Origin: Embleya sp040629175
GTDB taxonomy: Bacteria; Actinomycetota; Actinomycetes; Streptomycetales; Streptomycetaceae
Assembly: GCF_040629175.1 (NCBI RefSeq)
Contig: NZ_JBEXUX010000014.1
Span: 108,880 to 172,879, forward strand
Direction of reading: 5' to 3'
DNA: 64,000 nucleotides
Below are positions 42,801 to 51,037 of this stretch, one piece after another. The notes below the pieces were generated by a model, which saw only the letters and a list, made by a program, of their open reading frames with translations, was not told the DNA's origin and made no database searches. The first letter of the stretch is position 1. Each line of letters begins with the position of its first letter. The translations under genes were made by a program, and so were the position numbers.

Positions 42801-43128
42801 TGCGCAGCGCGTCGTGCCGGGCGACGACGCCGTCGAACGCGGCGCGCAGCGCGTCCACCCGGAGCGGGCCGTGCAGGCGCAACAACCACGGGATGTTGTA
42901 GGCGGCGTCGCCGGGCTCGAACCGGTCGAGGAACCAGAGCCGTTCCTGCCCGAAGGACAGCACCCCGAAGCGCTCCTCGGAGCCCGGGACGTGGCTCGAA
43001 GCGGCGTCGGCGCCCGAGGCGGGGCCGGCCCCTGGGGCGGCGGGGCTCGACCCGATCCGCCCGACGCCGTCCGTCGGGGCGAATCCGGCCCCGGCCCGGG
43101 GCCGGGAAAGCGTTCGTTCGTCGTCCAT
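39805..43128 (-). CDS. NRPS module C-A-PCP (Lys/Orn-like code), first gene of operon
   Basis: 1107 aa. A 55-residue Ala/Gly/Pro-rich leader precedes the condensation domain (LSFGQERLWFLDRFEPGDAAYNIPWLLRL; HHILADGWS at 183-191). The adenylation domain runs about 500-1000 (YTSGSTGTPKG near 660; SFDTHAEEVYPCL; NSYGPTETTI; YHTGDRVRL). Carrier motif LGGHSLLATR near 1040. Pocket residues read by eye give DTEDIGSIIK; the acidic Glu/Asp pair resembles codes for lysine, ornithine or beta-lysine, so a basic amino acid is predicted. Starting with a C domain suggests that it accepts an acyl starter, perhaps from the AMP ligase. The A5 region reads ILGADQV instead of the usual GGE. GAGGGGG lies about 6 nt before ATG 43128; the mRNA leader is about 160 nt. 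Confidence 0.92.
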   Translation of the reverse strand: MDDERTLSRPRAGAGFAPTDGVGRIGSSPAAPGAGPASGADAASSHVPGSEERFGVLSFGQERLWFLDRFEPGDAAYNIPWLLRLHGPLRVDALRAAFDGVVARHDALRTRFPDDGGRPTAVLQPPGPVPIETLDLSGRDPAALARVLDERVNAGFDLALAAPLRVSLIRLAADEHVLCVVLHHILADGWSLNLLRRELELRYCAHRDGVDPVFAPLPSYSAYAARQREPDPDTDRAIDYWRRQLADLPALELPLDRPRTADTGSAAAFHTRRLAGIGPLLDAVARARRCTPFMILLAGYQAVLHRHGGQRDFAIGAPIAGRAEVEHEQVIGYFSNTLVLRADLRGTPTFAELLRRTRRTALGAYGHDRIPFEQLLAELRVDRDPAAPAPLFQTLLTVHTQDEDTGPEHRFADLVAVEEDGGHRAGKFDLSLDIRRAGDDLIAVFGHRTALFDEAGVAGLAERLEILLRAALADPDTPVHLLPLLSAADRTRLHAATFGTAPGGSAEPAESVPTAIARVPGDRIALRAADATLTYPELGRRTDASAARLRAAGVRPGDLVGVLCPRGPNAIVAMLAAWRVGAAYLPLDPEYPAARITFMITDSGTRVVVTDHTFPDGLPEHVTVVPVDVADTAHPPPPADPVDPGPQHPAYLIYTSGSTGTPKGVLVPHGALAARVRWMRAGYGIHAEDRVLQSASLSFDTHAEEVYPCLAAGATLVLPAPDATLPDVLAEGGADDVSVLDLPTPYWHELVETGADTIAWPPALRLLILGADQVRPGAVAAWRARFGDRVRVVNSYGPTETTIIATTADLGAADALARPPIGTPIADTHTVVADPHGNPVPPGVAGELLIGGAGVALGYLGRPGATAAAFRPDPDGPPGARRYHTGDRVRLRPDGRLEFLGRLDAQVKVRGHRVEPGEVEAALLARPGVLQAAVIARDEALVGYVVTDADLTVPQLRTDLAGRLPAHLVPDALVRLDRLPLTPNGKLDHRALPAPDRRAEQTHGYLAPRTAAEELIAEIWIDVLGLDKAGVLDDFFELGGHSLLATRVVARIAATADLNVPLRTLFTHRTLAGFAAAVEDLLVADLEALDDDTAEQQLSRERNRPQP

Positions 43129-43294
43129 GTCGACCCCCTCGCCGGCATCGCCCGAAGGACGCGACGCAGCGACCGAGCGGTCCTGCCGTCATCCCGTTCC
43201 CGGGCGCCGACGCGAGGTCGATTCCCGGCACGGCGGCGCGTCGTGCGACCTGCCGTCGCCCGATCGAAGTCCGCCCCCGTGGCGTGCGTCGGCC

Positions 43295-43324
43295 ACGCTA
43301 GGAGTGCCATCGACAAGGTGTCAA
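43295..43324 (-). promoter_or_regulatory. Probable promoter of the NRPS operon
   Basis: On the minus strand a consensus -35 TTGACA (43319-43324) and -10 TAGCGT (43295-43300) are separated by 18 bp, predicting a start near 43288 and a leader of about 160 nt. It is the best SigA/HrdB-like match in the 320-bp gap before the first NRPS gene. Confidence 0.65.
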
Positions 43325-43325
43325 T

Positions 43326-43357
43326 GGTCTATACCAAATCGAATATTGGTCCAGACC
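43326..43357. promoter_or_regulatory. 32-bp dyad next to the NRPS promoter -35 box
   Basis: Two nested inverted pairs share one centre (43341.5): outer GGTCT (43326-43330) / AGACC (43353-43357) and inner ACCAA (43333-43337) / TTGGT (43346-43350). The dyad ends 2 bp from the -35 box, i.e. about -38 to -70, a typical activator position. No dedicated regulator gene lies inside the operon. Confidence 0.6.
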
Positions 43358-43448
43358 TCGACACGGGCGGAACACGGACGACCGACCATGGAGACCAACC
43401 GGGTGTTCATCGTCGAAGGCCCGGTTCCACCCGGTGGGGCGGGCTTGT

Positions 43449-44369
43449 TCACCCCTTTCGGGCGGTGAGCAGATCGATCAGTCCGGTGTTGCCCTCGTCG
43501 CCGTGCCCGTCGGCGAGCCGACGCTCCATCAGGGCGAGGTAGGGGAGCAACAATTCGGCGCTGACCCCCTGCTCCGCCGCTGTGCGCAACAGGGTGGGTG
43601 CACCCGCGACCTGCATGGCCAGTGTCGAGGTCACCCCCGAGGAGTAGTCGCCGCTGTGCAACTGGGCCGCCGCCCGATGCGCGGCCGGCGCCATCGCGGT
43701 GAGCCATTCGGTGAGCAGCGACGCGAACTCCCGAGGGTCGACGTCCTCCTTCCGAATCAGCGCGAAGGCGTGCGAGATCCCGGCGAACATCGAGGTCATC
43801 GCACTGAGCAGAGCCACGTCCTGGAGCGCGGCGAAGCCGGGGTCCGCGCCCACGTAGCGGGTGGCCGCCGGCACCGCCAGGGTGTCGCGACGCGCCGCGA
43901 ACAATTCGCCCGAGCCGCTGTAGAGGACCCGGCCGCCGGCGCCCGGCACCCCGATCATCGGCGGCACGGCGAGCACGCCGCCGGCCAGGAAGCGGGCCCC
44001 GTGCTCGGCCGCCCACGCGGCGCCTGCCCGGGCGTCGGCAGGGGTGCCGGTGGTGAGGTCGACCAGGTCCTTGCCGATCGGGTCCACCCCGGCCAGCGTC
44101 GCGCCGACCGACGCGTGGTCGAGCAGGCAGACCACCACCAGCTCGGCCGAGGCCACCGCCTCGGCGGCGGTGTCGGCGACCGCGGCGCCGGCGGCGGCCA
44201 ACGGCTCGGCCCGACCCGGGGTGCGGTTCCACACGGTCAGCGGGTGCCCGGCGGCCAGCCAGCTCCGGGCCAGTGCGCTGCCCATCGCGCCCAGGCCGAG
44301 CAGGGCGAGCGGGGTACGAACGGGAGTGTCGGAGGCGGGCGGAGCGACGGAAGGGGAGTGGGATTCCAT
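43449..44369 (-). CDS. NAD(P)-dependent oxidoreductase, imine-reductase / beta-hydroxyacid dehydrogenase family
   Basis: 306 aa. The N-terminal Rossmann domain contains LALLGLGAMGSALARSWLAAGHPLTVWNRTPGRAEPL, whose WNRTP-x-(R/K)-A indicates NADP preference and is typical of imine reductases. TTGTPADARAGAAWAAEHGARFLAGGVLAVPPMIG fits the substrate-binding strand, and the helical C-terminal dimer domain runs from about 170 (ALLSAMTSMFAGISHAFALIRKEDVDPREF; GDYSSGVTSTLAMQ). The catalytic Lys of beta-hydroxyacid dehydrogenases is not obvious, which favours the IRED group. Divergent from an HxlR-type regulator, the usual control arrangement for such enzymes. It lies upstream of the NRPS operon on the same strand but is separated by 320 bp with a promoter, so cluster membership is unproven. 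Confidence 0.83.
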   Translation of the reverse strand: MESHSPSVAPPASDTPVRTPLALLGLGAMGSALARSWLAAGHPLTVWNRTPGRAEPLAAAGAAVADTAAEAVASAELVVVCLLDHASVGATLAGVDPIGKDLVDLTTGTPADARAGAAWAAEHGARFLAGGVLAVPPMIGVPGAGGRVLYSGSGELFAARRDTLAVPAATRYVGADPGFAALQDVALLSAMTSMFAGISHAFALIRKEDVDPREFASLLTEWLTAMAPAAHRAAAQLHSGDYSSGVTSTLAMQVAGAPTLLRTAAEQGVSAELLLPYLALMERRLADGHGDEGNTGLIDLLTARKG

Positions 44370-44472
44370 GCCGATTAGGCTGGTCGCAGCCGCCGGGCCG
44401 GACAAGTACGCACTTCGAGGTGGGTACCCAGGGGCCGGGGGAGCAGCATCGAGAGGACGGGCGAGGACGGAC

Positions 44473-45255
44473 ATGGCGAGCGCACGCAGGCCCGGGGCGT
44501 ATGTCTGCGGCACCGACGCGGCGATGGACGTGGTGGGCGGGAAGTGGAAGGTGCTGATCCTGTGGGCACTGGACGAACACCCGTGCCGATTCGGCGAATT
44601 GCGCAGACTGGTGCCGGGAGTCACCGAGAAGGTGCTCGCTTCGCACCTGCGCGAGTTGGAAGCGGACGGCATCGTGCACCGCGAGGAGTACGCCGAACTG
44701 CCGCTGCGCGTGGAGTACTCGCTCACCCCGCTCGGCACCTCGCTGAACGAGGCGCTGCGCCCGCTGGGCGCCTGGGGCCGGGCCAACCTGCTCGGCGACG
44801 GCAACGGCGACGGCGCCGGCGGTGCGGGTGAACGCGCTGGTGAACGCGCCGGTGGCGCGTCGCACCCCAGCCCCGCGGCGGACCGGCTGATCGTCTTGGC
44901 GGTGGTCGGTGCACACGACGAACTCGACGACTGTGAATGGGAGTTGCTCGCCCCGCTGCTCCCGGACCCCGGCCGCCCGGGCGGCCGATGGCGCGATCAC
45001 CGACAGGTGGTCGACGGCGTGCTGTTCCGCTTTCGGACCGGCACCCGGTGGTGTGACCTGCCCGTGCGATTCGGCCCGTGGCGCACGGTCTACGCCCGGC
45101 ACCGCCGTTGGTCCGCCGACGGCACCTGGTCGGGCCTGCCCGCGCTGTTGCACGAGCGACTCGCGGGCGCCGACCCGGACCAGGCCCGGGTGTTGCGCGG
45201 GCTGATCGGCCGAATCGGCGAGGTGGCCCGCCGCTCGGCGCCCACCCGGGGGTGA
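44473..45255 (+). CDS. HxlR-family regulator fused to a DUF4096 (IS5-type transposase N-terminal) domain
   Basis: 260 aa. Residues about 1-105 are a complete HxlR winged-helix domain: YVCGTDAAMDVVGGKWKVLILWALDEHPCRFGELRRLVPGVTEKVLASHLRELEADGIVHREEY, PLRVEYSLTPLGTSL, with the conserved Cys11-like residue. A Gly-rich linker (GGAGERAGERAGG) follows. Residues about 150-235 match the N-terminal domain of IS5/IS4-type transposases (DUF4096): DCEWELLAPLLPDPGRPGGRWRDHRQVVDGVLFRFRTGTRWCDLPVRFGPWRTVYARHRRWSADGTWSGLPALL. The DDE catalytic part is absent. One frame covers both parts without a stop. ATG 44473 is the HxlR start. It probably regulates the divergent oxidoreductase; the transposase-derived part may add DNA binding or be a relic of an insertion. 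Confidence 0.85.
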   Translation: MASARRPGAYVCGTDAAMDVVGGKWKVLILWALDEHPCRFGELRRLVPGVTEKVLASHLRELEADGIVHREEYAELPLRVEYSLTPLGTSLNEALRPLGAWGRANLLGDGNGDGAGGAGERAGERAGGASHPSPAADRLIVLAVVGAHDELDDCEWELLAPLLPDPGRPGGRWRDHRQVVDGVLFRFRTGTRWCDLPVRFGPWRTVYARHRRWSADGTWSGLPALLHERLAGADPDQARVLRGLIGRIGEVARRSAPTRG

Positions 45256-45262
45256 CCGCGAC

Positions 45263-46501
45263 TCACCCCTGGGCCATCGTGTGGTGGGCGAAGACCCGCT
45301 CCCGGGCCGTGGACACCGCCGTGGCGACCGCGCCCACCAGGACCGCCTCCTCGCCCAGGCCGCTCGCCGCCACCCGGGGCCGCAGCGGGGTGAGTTCGTG
45401 CAGCGCGGTGGTCATCGGACCCATCAGCAGATCGGCGTTCGCGCCGATCCCGCCGCCCAGCACCACGAGTTCGGGATCGAGCACCGCGGTGACCGCGGCC
45501 ACCACGTGGGCCAGCCGCTGTGCCTCGTGCCGCACCGCGCTCGCGGCCGGCTCCACCCCGCGGCGCGCCGCGTCGAAGACGCCCTTGGCGGTGAGCGGTC
45601 CGGTCATGCCCAACGCCCGTGCGCCGCGCACCACGGCGTCGGCCGAGACCGCGTCCTCCAGCATGCCGCGGCGCGGTACCGGCGCGCTCGCCCCGTGCCC
45701 CACCCGGTCCGAGGGCCGCGGCGACAGCGGCAGGAAGCCGATCTCGCCGGCCGCGCCCGAGGCCCCGGGGAACAGCCGCCCGTCGGCGACGATACCCATG
45801 CCCAGGCCGGTCCCGACGGTGACGTAGACGAACAGCGGGCAGCCCACGCCGGCCCCGCTGTGGTACTCGCCCAGCGCCGCGAGGTTGGCGTCGTTGACGA
45901 TGTCCACGGTGGTGCCCAGCGCGCTCTCCATCCGCCCGCGCAACCCCGGGCGACCCCATCCGGGCAGGTTGACCGCGTAGCGGATCCGGTCGGCCGCCCG
46001 GTCGTACACGCCCGGACAGCCGATCACCGTGTGCACCACGGCGGTTGGTGCCAGGCCCGCGTCGGCCACCACGGTCTGTGCCAGGTCGGTTGCGGTGGCC
46101 AGCATGGTCGCCGAGGTCCGGGCCCGGTTGTGCCGGTCCTGCCGGGCCAGCATTCGCCCGTCCAGGTCGGCGACCGCGACCCGGATCCAGGACCGCCCGA
46201 CGTCGATGCCGACGACGTAGCCCGCGGTCGGATCGGGCTCGTACAGCAGCGCGGCCCGACCGCGCGCACCGGTTTCCAGACCCACCGGGCGCACCAGTCC
46301 GGCGCGTTCCAGTGCGTCCAGCGCGGTGGACACGGTGGGCTTGGACAGGCCGGTGTCGCGGGCGAGTTGGGCGCGCGAGATGGGCGCTGCGGCGCGTACC
46401 CGGTCGAGGAGTACGCGCTCGTTGATGCTGCGCAGCACGCCCCGGTTCCAGTGCGCCACGGCGGGCAGGTCGTTTTCCGGTGGGATCCCACCTGCGGTCA
46501 T
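45263..46501 (-). CDS. ROK-family transcriptional regulator (NagC/XylR type)
   Basis: 412 aa. N-terminal winged helix-turn-helix LLDRVRAAAPISRAQLARDTGLSKPTVSTALDALERAGLVRPVG, then a ROK sugar-binding domain (YVVGIDVGRSWIRVAVADLDG phosphate-1-like motif, VIGCPGVYD, IVNDANLAALGEY, YVTVGTGLGMGIVADGRLFPGASGAAGEIGFLPL). The Cys-rich zinc motif (CxCGxxGC) of ROK proteins is missing, as in some regulators. ATG 46501 has GGAG five bases upstream; a longer form from 46549 is possible. The stop lies 7 bp from the end of the convergent HxlR-fusion gene. It should bind the AT-rich dyad at 46600-46619 and control the divergent transporter-kinase pair. Confidence 0.9.
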   Translation of the reverse strand: MTAGGIPPENDLPAVAHWNRGVLRSINERVLLDRVRAAAPISRAQLARDTGLSKPTVSTALDALERAGLVRPVGLETGARGRAALLYEPDPTAGYVVGIDVGRSWIRVAVADLDGRMLARQDRHNRARTSATMLATATDLAQTVVADAGLAPTAVVHTVIGCPGVYDRAADRIRYAVNLPGWGRPGLRGRMESALGTTVDIVNDANLAALGEYHSGAGVGCPLFVYVTVGTGLGMGIVADGRLFPGASGAAGEIGFLPLSPRPSDRVGHGASAPVPRRGMLEDAVSADAVVRGARALGMTGPLTAKGVFDAARRGVEPAASAVRHEAQRLAHVVAAVTAVLDPELVVLGGGIGANADLLMGPMTTALHELTPLRPRVAASGLGEEAVLVGAVATAVSTARERVFAHHTMAQG

Positions 46502-46599
46502 CGGGTCTCCGTCGGGGTGTCGAGGTGCTCGCGCCACTGTAACGGCCATGGAAGGGCAAAGATGTGGGCCGGATCCCGACGCACCCTTGACGGGGATTA

Positions 46600-46619
46600 G
46601 TTAAGGAATTTTACTTTAC
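46600..46619. promoter_or_regulatory. ROK-type operator
   Basis: A 20-bp AT-rich dyad (arms GTtAAGgAA and TTaCTTtAC, seven of ten positions symmetric) stands out in a GC-rich setting between the ROK regulator and the permease gene. It matches the TTAG/TTTAC style of actinobacterial ROK operators. Confidence 0.6.
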
Positions 46620-46724
46620 AAACCGGTGCCGCCGCGGGCCGGGTCGAACCACGAAGTCCCTTCCTCCGCACCCCCGTTCCGACACCCGGTGTCCCCCGGG
46701 TGTCCCCTGTTCTGGAGGTTCACG

Positions 46725-48214
<1,490 letters not shown>

Positions 48215-48218
<4 letters not shown>

Positions 48219-49252
48219 CGGCGCTGCACCGAGACCGGACCCCCGGTGCTCCGGACTCCGCGCCCGCGCCGGAGCAGGCATTCGTCTGCTCCGGCGCGGG
48301 CGCGGGCAAGGACTTCGTCTGCGGCATCGACTTCGGCGGCACCAAGATCGCGCTGGCCACCGCGCGGCCGGACGGCACGATACTGGCGAGCGAGCGGCTG
48401 ATCACCGAGGCCCGCGAGGGCGCGGTCCAGGCGGTTCGGCGTGCGATGGCGGCCACCCGCGAACTGGTCGCGCACACCGCCGCGACCACCGGCGGACGGT
48501 GCGTGGCGGTCGGCGCGGTCAGTCCCGGCATCGTGCTGCCCGACCGGATCCTGCTCGCGCCCAACGTGCCGGGCTGGCAGGACCTGGCACTGGCCACGAC
48601 GCTGTGCGAGGGGCTGGGCCTGGAGCCGGAACGGGTCGCCGTCGGCAACGACGCCAAGGCCGCGGCGTTGGCCGAATACCGCTGGGGCGCGTTGCGCGGC
48701 GCGGACCCGGCGATCCTGCTCACCGTCGGCACCGGGATCGCCGCCGCGATCGTGCTGGGCGGGCGGGTGCTCGGCGGCGCGAACGGCGCGGCCGGCGAGA
48801 TCGGCTACCTGCTGCGGGGGCGGGGCGACACCGGATTCGGGGCCGGGCACGCGCCGTTGGAGGAGTACGTCTCGGGCATCGGGCTGGGTGCGCGGGGCAG
48901 CGAACTGCTCGGCCGCGAGGTGGACGCCGCCGCGCTGTTCACCGATCCGGATCCGCAGGTGCGCACGCTGGTCGACGAGGCGTTGGACGAACTGGCGGTA
49001 CACGTAGCCAACTTGGCGCTCACGCTCGACGTGCAGCGGATCGCGGTGACGGGTGGGCTGATGCGCTCCGCTTCGCGTGTGCTGGGGGCGATTCGGGCGC
49101 GGGCGCGGGTGGCTGTGCCGTTTCCGCCGGTGGTCGTGCGGGCGCGGTTCCTGCAGGATGCGGCGCTTCGTGGGGCGGTCTCGCTGGCCGCGGAGGTGTT
49201 GCTGCGGTCTCCGGGATCCGCCGACTTGGCCTCAAACGCCGGCCGGGCTTGA
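48215..49252 (+). CDS. ROK-family sugar kinase
   Basis: 345 aa. ATP-dependent sugar kinase of the ROK family without a DNA-binding domain: CGIDFGGTKIALATARPDG (phosphate 1), VGAVSPGIVLPDRILLAPNVPGW, VAVGNDAKAAALAEYRWGA (catalytic Asp), LLTVGTGIAAAIVLGGRVLGGANGAAGEIGYLL (phosphate 2, ExGH region as EIGY) and IAVTGGLMRSA (adenosine). The zinc motif CxCGxxGC is replaced by RGRGDTGFGAGHAPLEEYVSG, so it is a zinc-free member. An N-terminal extension of about 30 residues (PGAPDSAPAPEQAFVCSGAG) is unusual. Its last seven codons (ASNAGRA) and stop fall inside the first copy of the downstream repeat, so the repeat has supplied the C-terminus. Confidence 0.88.
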
Positions 49253-49570
49253 AAAGTGGCCTCAAACGCCGGCCGGGCTGATGGGGCCGGCCTCAACGCG
49301 CCGGCCGGGCTGGACGGCTTGGCCTCAAACGCCTGCCGGGCTGAAGAGCTTGGCCTCAAACGCCGGCCGGGCTGATGGGGCCGGCTTGGGCGGAGGGTTT
49401 CGCCTCGGGCGCCGGCGGGACTGAAGGGGCCGGCTCGGGTGGAGGGCTTGGCCTCAAACGCCGGCCGGGCTGAAGGGGTTGGCTCGGGCGGAGGGTTTCG
49501 CCTCGGGTGCCGGCCGGGCTGATGGGGCCGGCTTGGGCGGAGGGTTTGGCGTCGAAGGCCGGGTGGGCTG
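49229..49570 (+). repeat. Cluster of about nine short GC-rich repeats
   Basis: The unit GGCCTCAAACGCCGGCCGGGCT, followed by TGA(T/A)GGGGCC-like spacer, begins near 49228, 49258, 49289, 49320, 49351, 49401, 49449, 49499 and 49547. Early copies have a period of 30-31 bp; later copies 48-50 bp, with alternate copies reading GCCTCGGGYGCCGG. The core CCGGC palindromes could fold into many small hairpins. The first copy overlaps the 3' end of the kinase gene. No coding potential is convincing. Similar single copies behind genes are common in streptomycetes; a local array is not. Confidence 0.85.
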
Positions 49571-49792
49571 GAGCGCTTGGCTCGGGCGGTGGGCTTGGGG
49601 TTGGACGGTGGTCGGGTCGATGGGTTTTGTTCGGGTCGGAGGGGCGGATCGGGCTTGTGGGGCCGGTTCGGGTGTGGTTCAGGTGTCTGGGGTGGGACAC
49701 GTGTGGCGCCGTGCGCCTCGGTGGTGGTCGAGGGGCACGGCGCCGGTGTGTTGCCGGGGCGTGACGGCGAGGCGTCGGCCTCGGCGGGTCGA
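49571..49792. other. Spacer after the repeat cluster
   Basis: GC-rich and G-heavy on the plus strand (runs such as GGTTGGACGGTGGTCGGGTCGATGGGTTT). No gene or strong single hairpin is seen. The end may terminate the convergent hydrolase gene. Confidence 0.3.
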
Positions 49793-50776
49793 TCAAGAAG
49801 GACGCGTGGCGCCCGCGATCGGCATGGTGTTGATCGAGGAGATCTCGACCGGCTTGCGCGAGTTCGCGGCGTGCACCATCTTGCCGTCGCCGATGTAGAT
49901 GCCGACGTGGCTGATGCCCGAGTAGAAGAACACCAGGTCGCCGGGCTGCAGGTTGGCGATCGACACGTGCGGGTCGGCGGCGAACTGGTCGTTGGTCACG
50001 CGCGGCAGCGAGATGCCGGCCGACTTGTACGCGGCCTGGACCAGACCCGAGCAGTCGTAGGCGTTCGGGCCGGTGGCGCCGTACACGTACGGCTTGCCGA
50101 TCTGCGCCTTGGCGAAGGCCACGGCCTGGGCGGCCTTGCTGCTCGACGCGGTGGACGAGCCGCCACTCGGCGCCTGGTTGCCCTTCGAGCCGCCGGTGGC
50201 GGGCTTGGCGGGGGTCTTGGCGGCGGGCTTGACCGACACGTCGGCGGACGGCTTGCTCGCCGGCTTGGGGGTGGTCTTGCCGGGCGTGACGCCGGTCTTC
50301 GGCTGCACCTTGATGCTCGGCTGGGCCGGCGCGGCGGCCTTGGAGAGCACGGGGGCCGAGCCGGTCAGCCGGAGGGTCTGGCCGATCCGGATCAGGTCCG
50401 GGCCGGACAGGAGCACATCGCGGTTGATCTCGTACAGGCTCTGCCAGCCGCCGGTGACCTGGTTGGTCTGGGCGAGCCCGAACAGCGTGTCGCCGGCCTT
50501 GACCACGTAGCCGGCCTTGTCGGCGGGCGCGGCGGTCTCCGGCGCGGCGGGTGCGGCTTGGACCGGGGCGGCCTCGACCGCGGCGGTCGGGACCGCCGAC
50601 AGCACGGCGGAGGCGCCGGAGGGGGCCTGCTCGGAGGTGGAGGGGGCCTGCGCGTGGGCCGTACCGGCAGTGGCGACCGGGATCACGACACCCATGCCGG
50701 CGATGCCCACCGCCGCTACGAAGCGGCGGACGTTGGTGGGTCGAGCGGCGCGATGACGAGCGTTTGCGGACAGCAT
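49793..50776 (-). CDS. Secreted LysM-NlpC/P60 cell-wall endopeptidase
   Basis: 327 aa. Signal peptide over residues about 1-42 (basic NARHRAARPTNVRR, hydrophobic FVAAVGIAGMGVVIPVATAG, AxA site at TAHAQ). A LysM domain lies at about 80-125 (YVVKAGDTLFGLAQTNQVTGGWQSLYEINRDVLLSGPDLIRIGQTLRL). A Pro/Lys/Ala linker follows at about 130-200, then NlpC/P60 at about 210-327 with catalytic Cys in YDCSGLVQAAYKSAG, His in GDLVFFYSGISHVGIYIGDG, and the third polar residue in MVHAANSR. It cleaves peptidoglycan stem peptides outside the membrane. A c-di-AMP riboswitch precedes it, as for other streptomycete wall hydrolases. ATG 50776 has GGAGAGGA upstream. Confidence 0.93.
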   Translation of the reverse strand: MLSANARHRAARPTNVRRFVAAVGIAGMGVVIPVATAGTAHAQAPSTSEQAPSGASAVLSAVPTAAVEAAPVQAAPAAPETAAPADKAGYVVKAGDTLFGLAQTNQVTGGWQSLYEINRDVLLSGPDLIRIGQTLRLTGSAPVLSKAAAPAQPSIKVQPKTGVTPGKTTPKPASKPSADVSVKPAAKTPAKPATGGSKGNQAPSGGSSTASSSKAAQAVAFAKAQIGKPYVYGATGPNAYDCSGLVQAAYKSAGISLPRVTNDQFAADPHVSIANLQPGDLVFFYSGISHVGIYIGDGKMVHAANSRKPVEISSINTMPIAGATRPS

Positions 50777-50792
50777 GAAATGGGGTCCTCTC

Positions 50793-50975
50793 CTGTCGCC
50801 TACGAGGTGAGCTGTCGGATTCGGACTGGAGCAGCCCGGTCGCGCAACACGCGACTTCACCCCTAGCCGTCACCGGAACGATCCCGGCCACGGCGATTCA
50901 CCTGGTTCCCCCGCTCCCGTCGGATTCTTCGATGTAGACCTCCCGCTGCCGGCGACGGGATTCGGCGTACCGGCG
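50793..50975 (-). promoter_or_regulatory. c-di-AMP (ydaO/yuaA) riboswitch
   Basis: The minus-strand leader contains the family's conserved blocks in order: GACGGGAGCGGGGGAACCA, GGGGTGAA, GACCGGGCTGCTCC and ATCCGACAGCTCACCTCGTA, ending about 17 nt before the hydrolase start near its GGAGAGGA ribosome site. c-di-AMP binding normally turns expression down. The 5' boundary is approximate. Confidence 0.9.
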
Positions 50976-51007
50976 ACAGGGTTCACCCGAAAGGTGAATC
51001 GGCGAGA

Positions 51008-51037
51008 AAGGTAGGCAATACGGATGCCGGATCACAA
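51008..51037 (-). promoter_or_regulatory. Probable promoter of the riboswitch-hydrolase transcript
   Basis: Minus-strand -35 TTGTGA (51032-51037) and -10 TACCTT (51008-51013) with 18-bp spacing. A small hairpin with a TTCG loop (50981-51000) lies between it and the riboswitch. Confidence 0.5.

Noticed and set aside
38534..43231. Longer in-frame N-terminal extensions of the NRPS and ligase genes
   Set aside because: The extensions are Arg/Gly/Pro-rich shadow of the upstream gene; the true starts are the ATGs that overlap the preceding stop codons by 4 bp.
29539..43542. Very long plus-strand open frames opposite the NRPS genes (over 1000 codons each)
   Set aside because: They are antisense shadows made by GC-rich codon bias; they are Gly/Arg/Val repetitive, with no domains, while the minus strand has full NRPS motifs.
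43449..44369. Imine-reductase-like gene as part of the NRPS cluster
   Set aside because: It is separated by 320 bp with its own downstream promoter and is paired with a divergent HxlR regulator, the usual stand-alone layout; membership is possible but unsupported.
44900..45255. A separate complete IS5-type insertion sequence
   Set aside because: Only the N-terminal transposase domain is present, in frame with the HxlR gene; no DDE region, terminal inverted repeats or target duplication is seen.
49229..49570. CRISPR array
   Set aside because: The spacing is irregular, the spacers are near-identical to each other, the units are too GC-rich and overlap a coding 3' end, and no cas genes are present.
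49356..50891. 511-codon minus-strand frame covering repeats and hydrolase
   Set aside because: It is an Arg/Pro-rich shadow; the real hydrolase with signal peptide, LysM and NlpC/P60 lies in another frame of the same strand.
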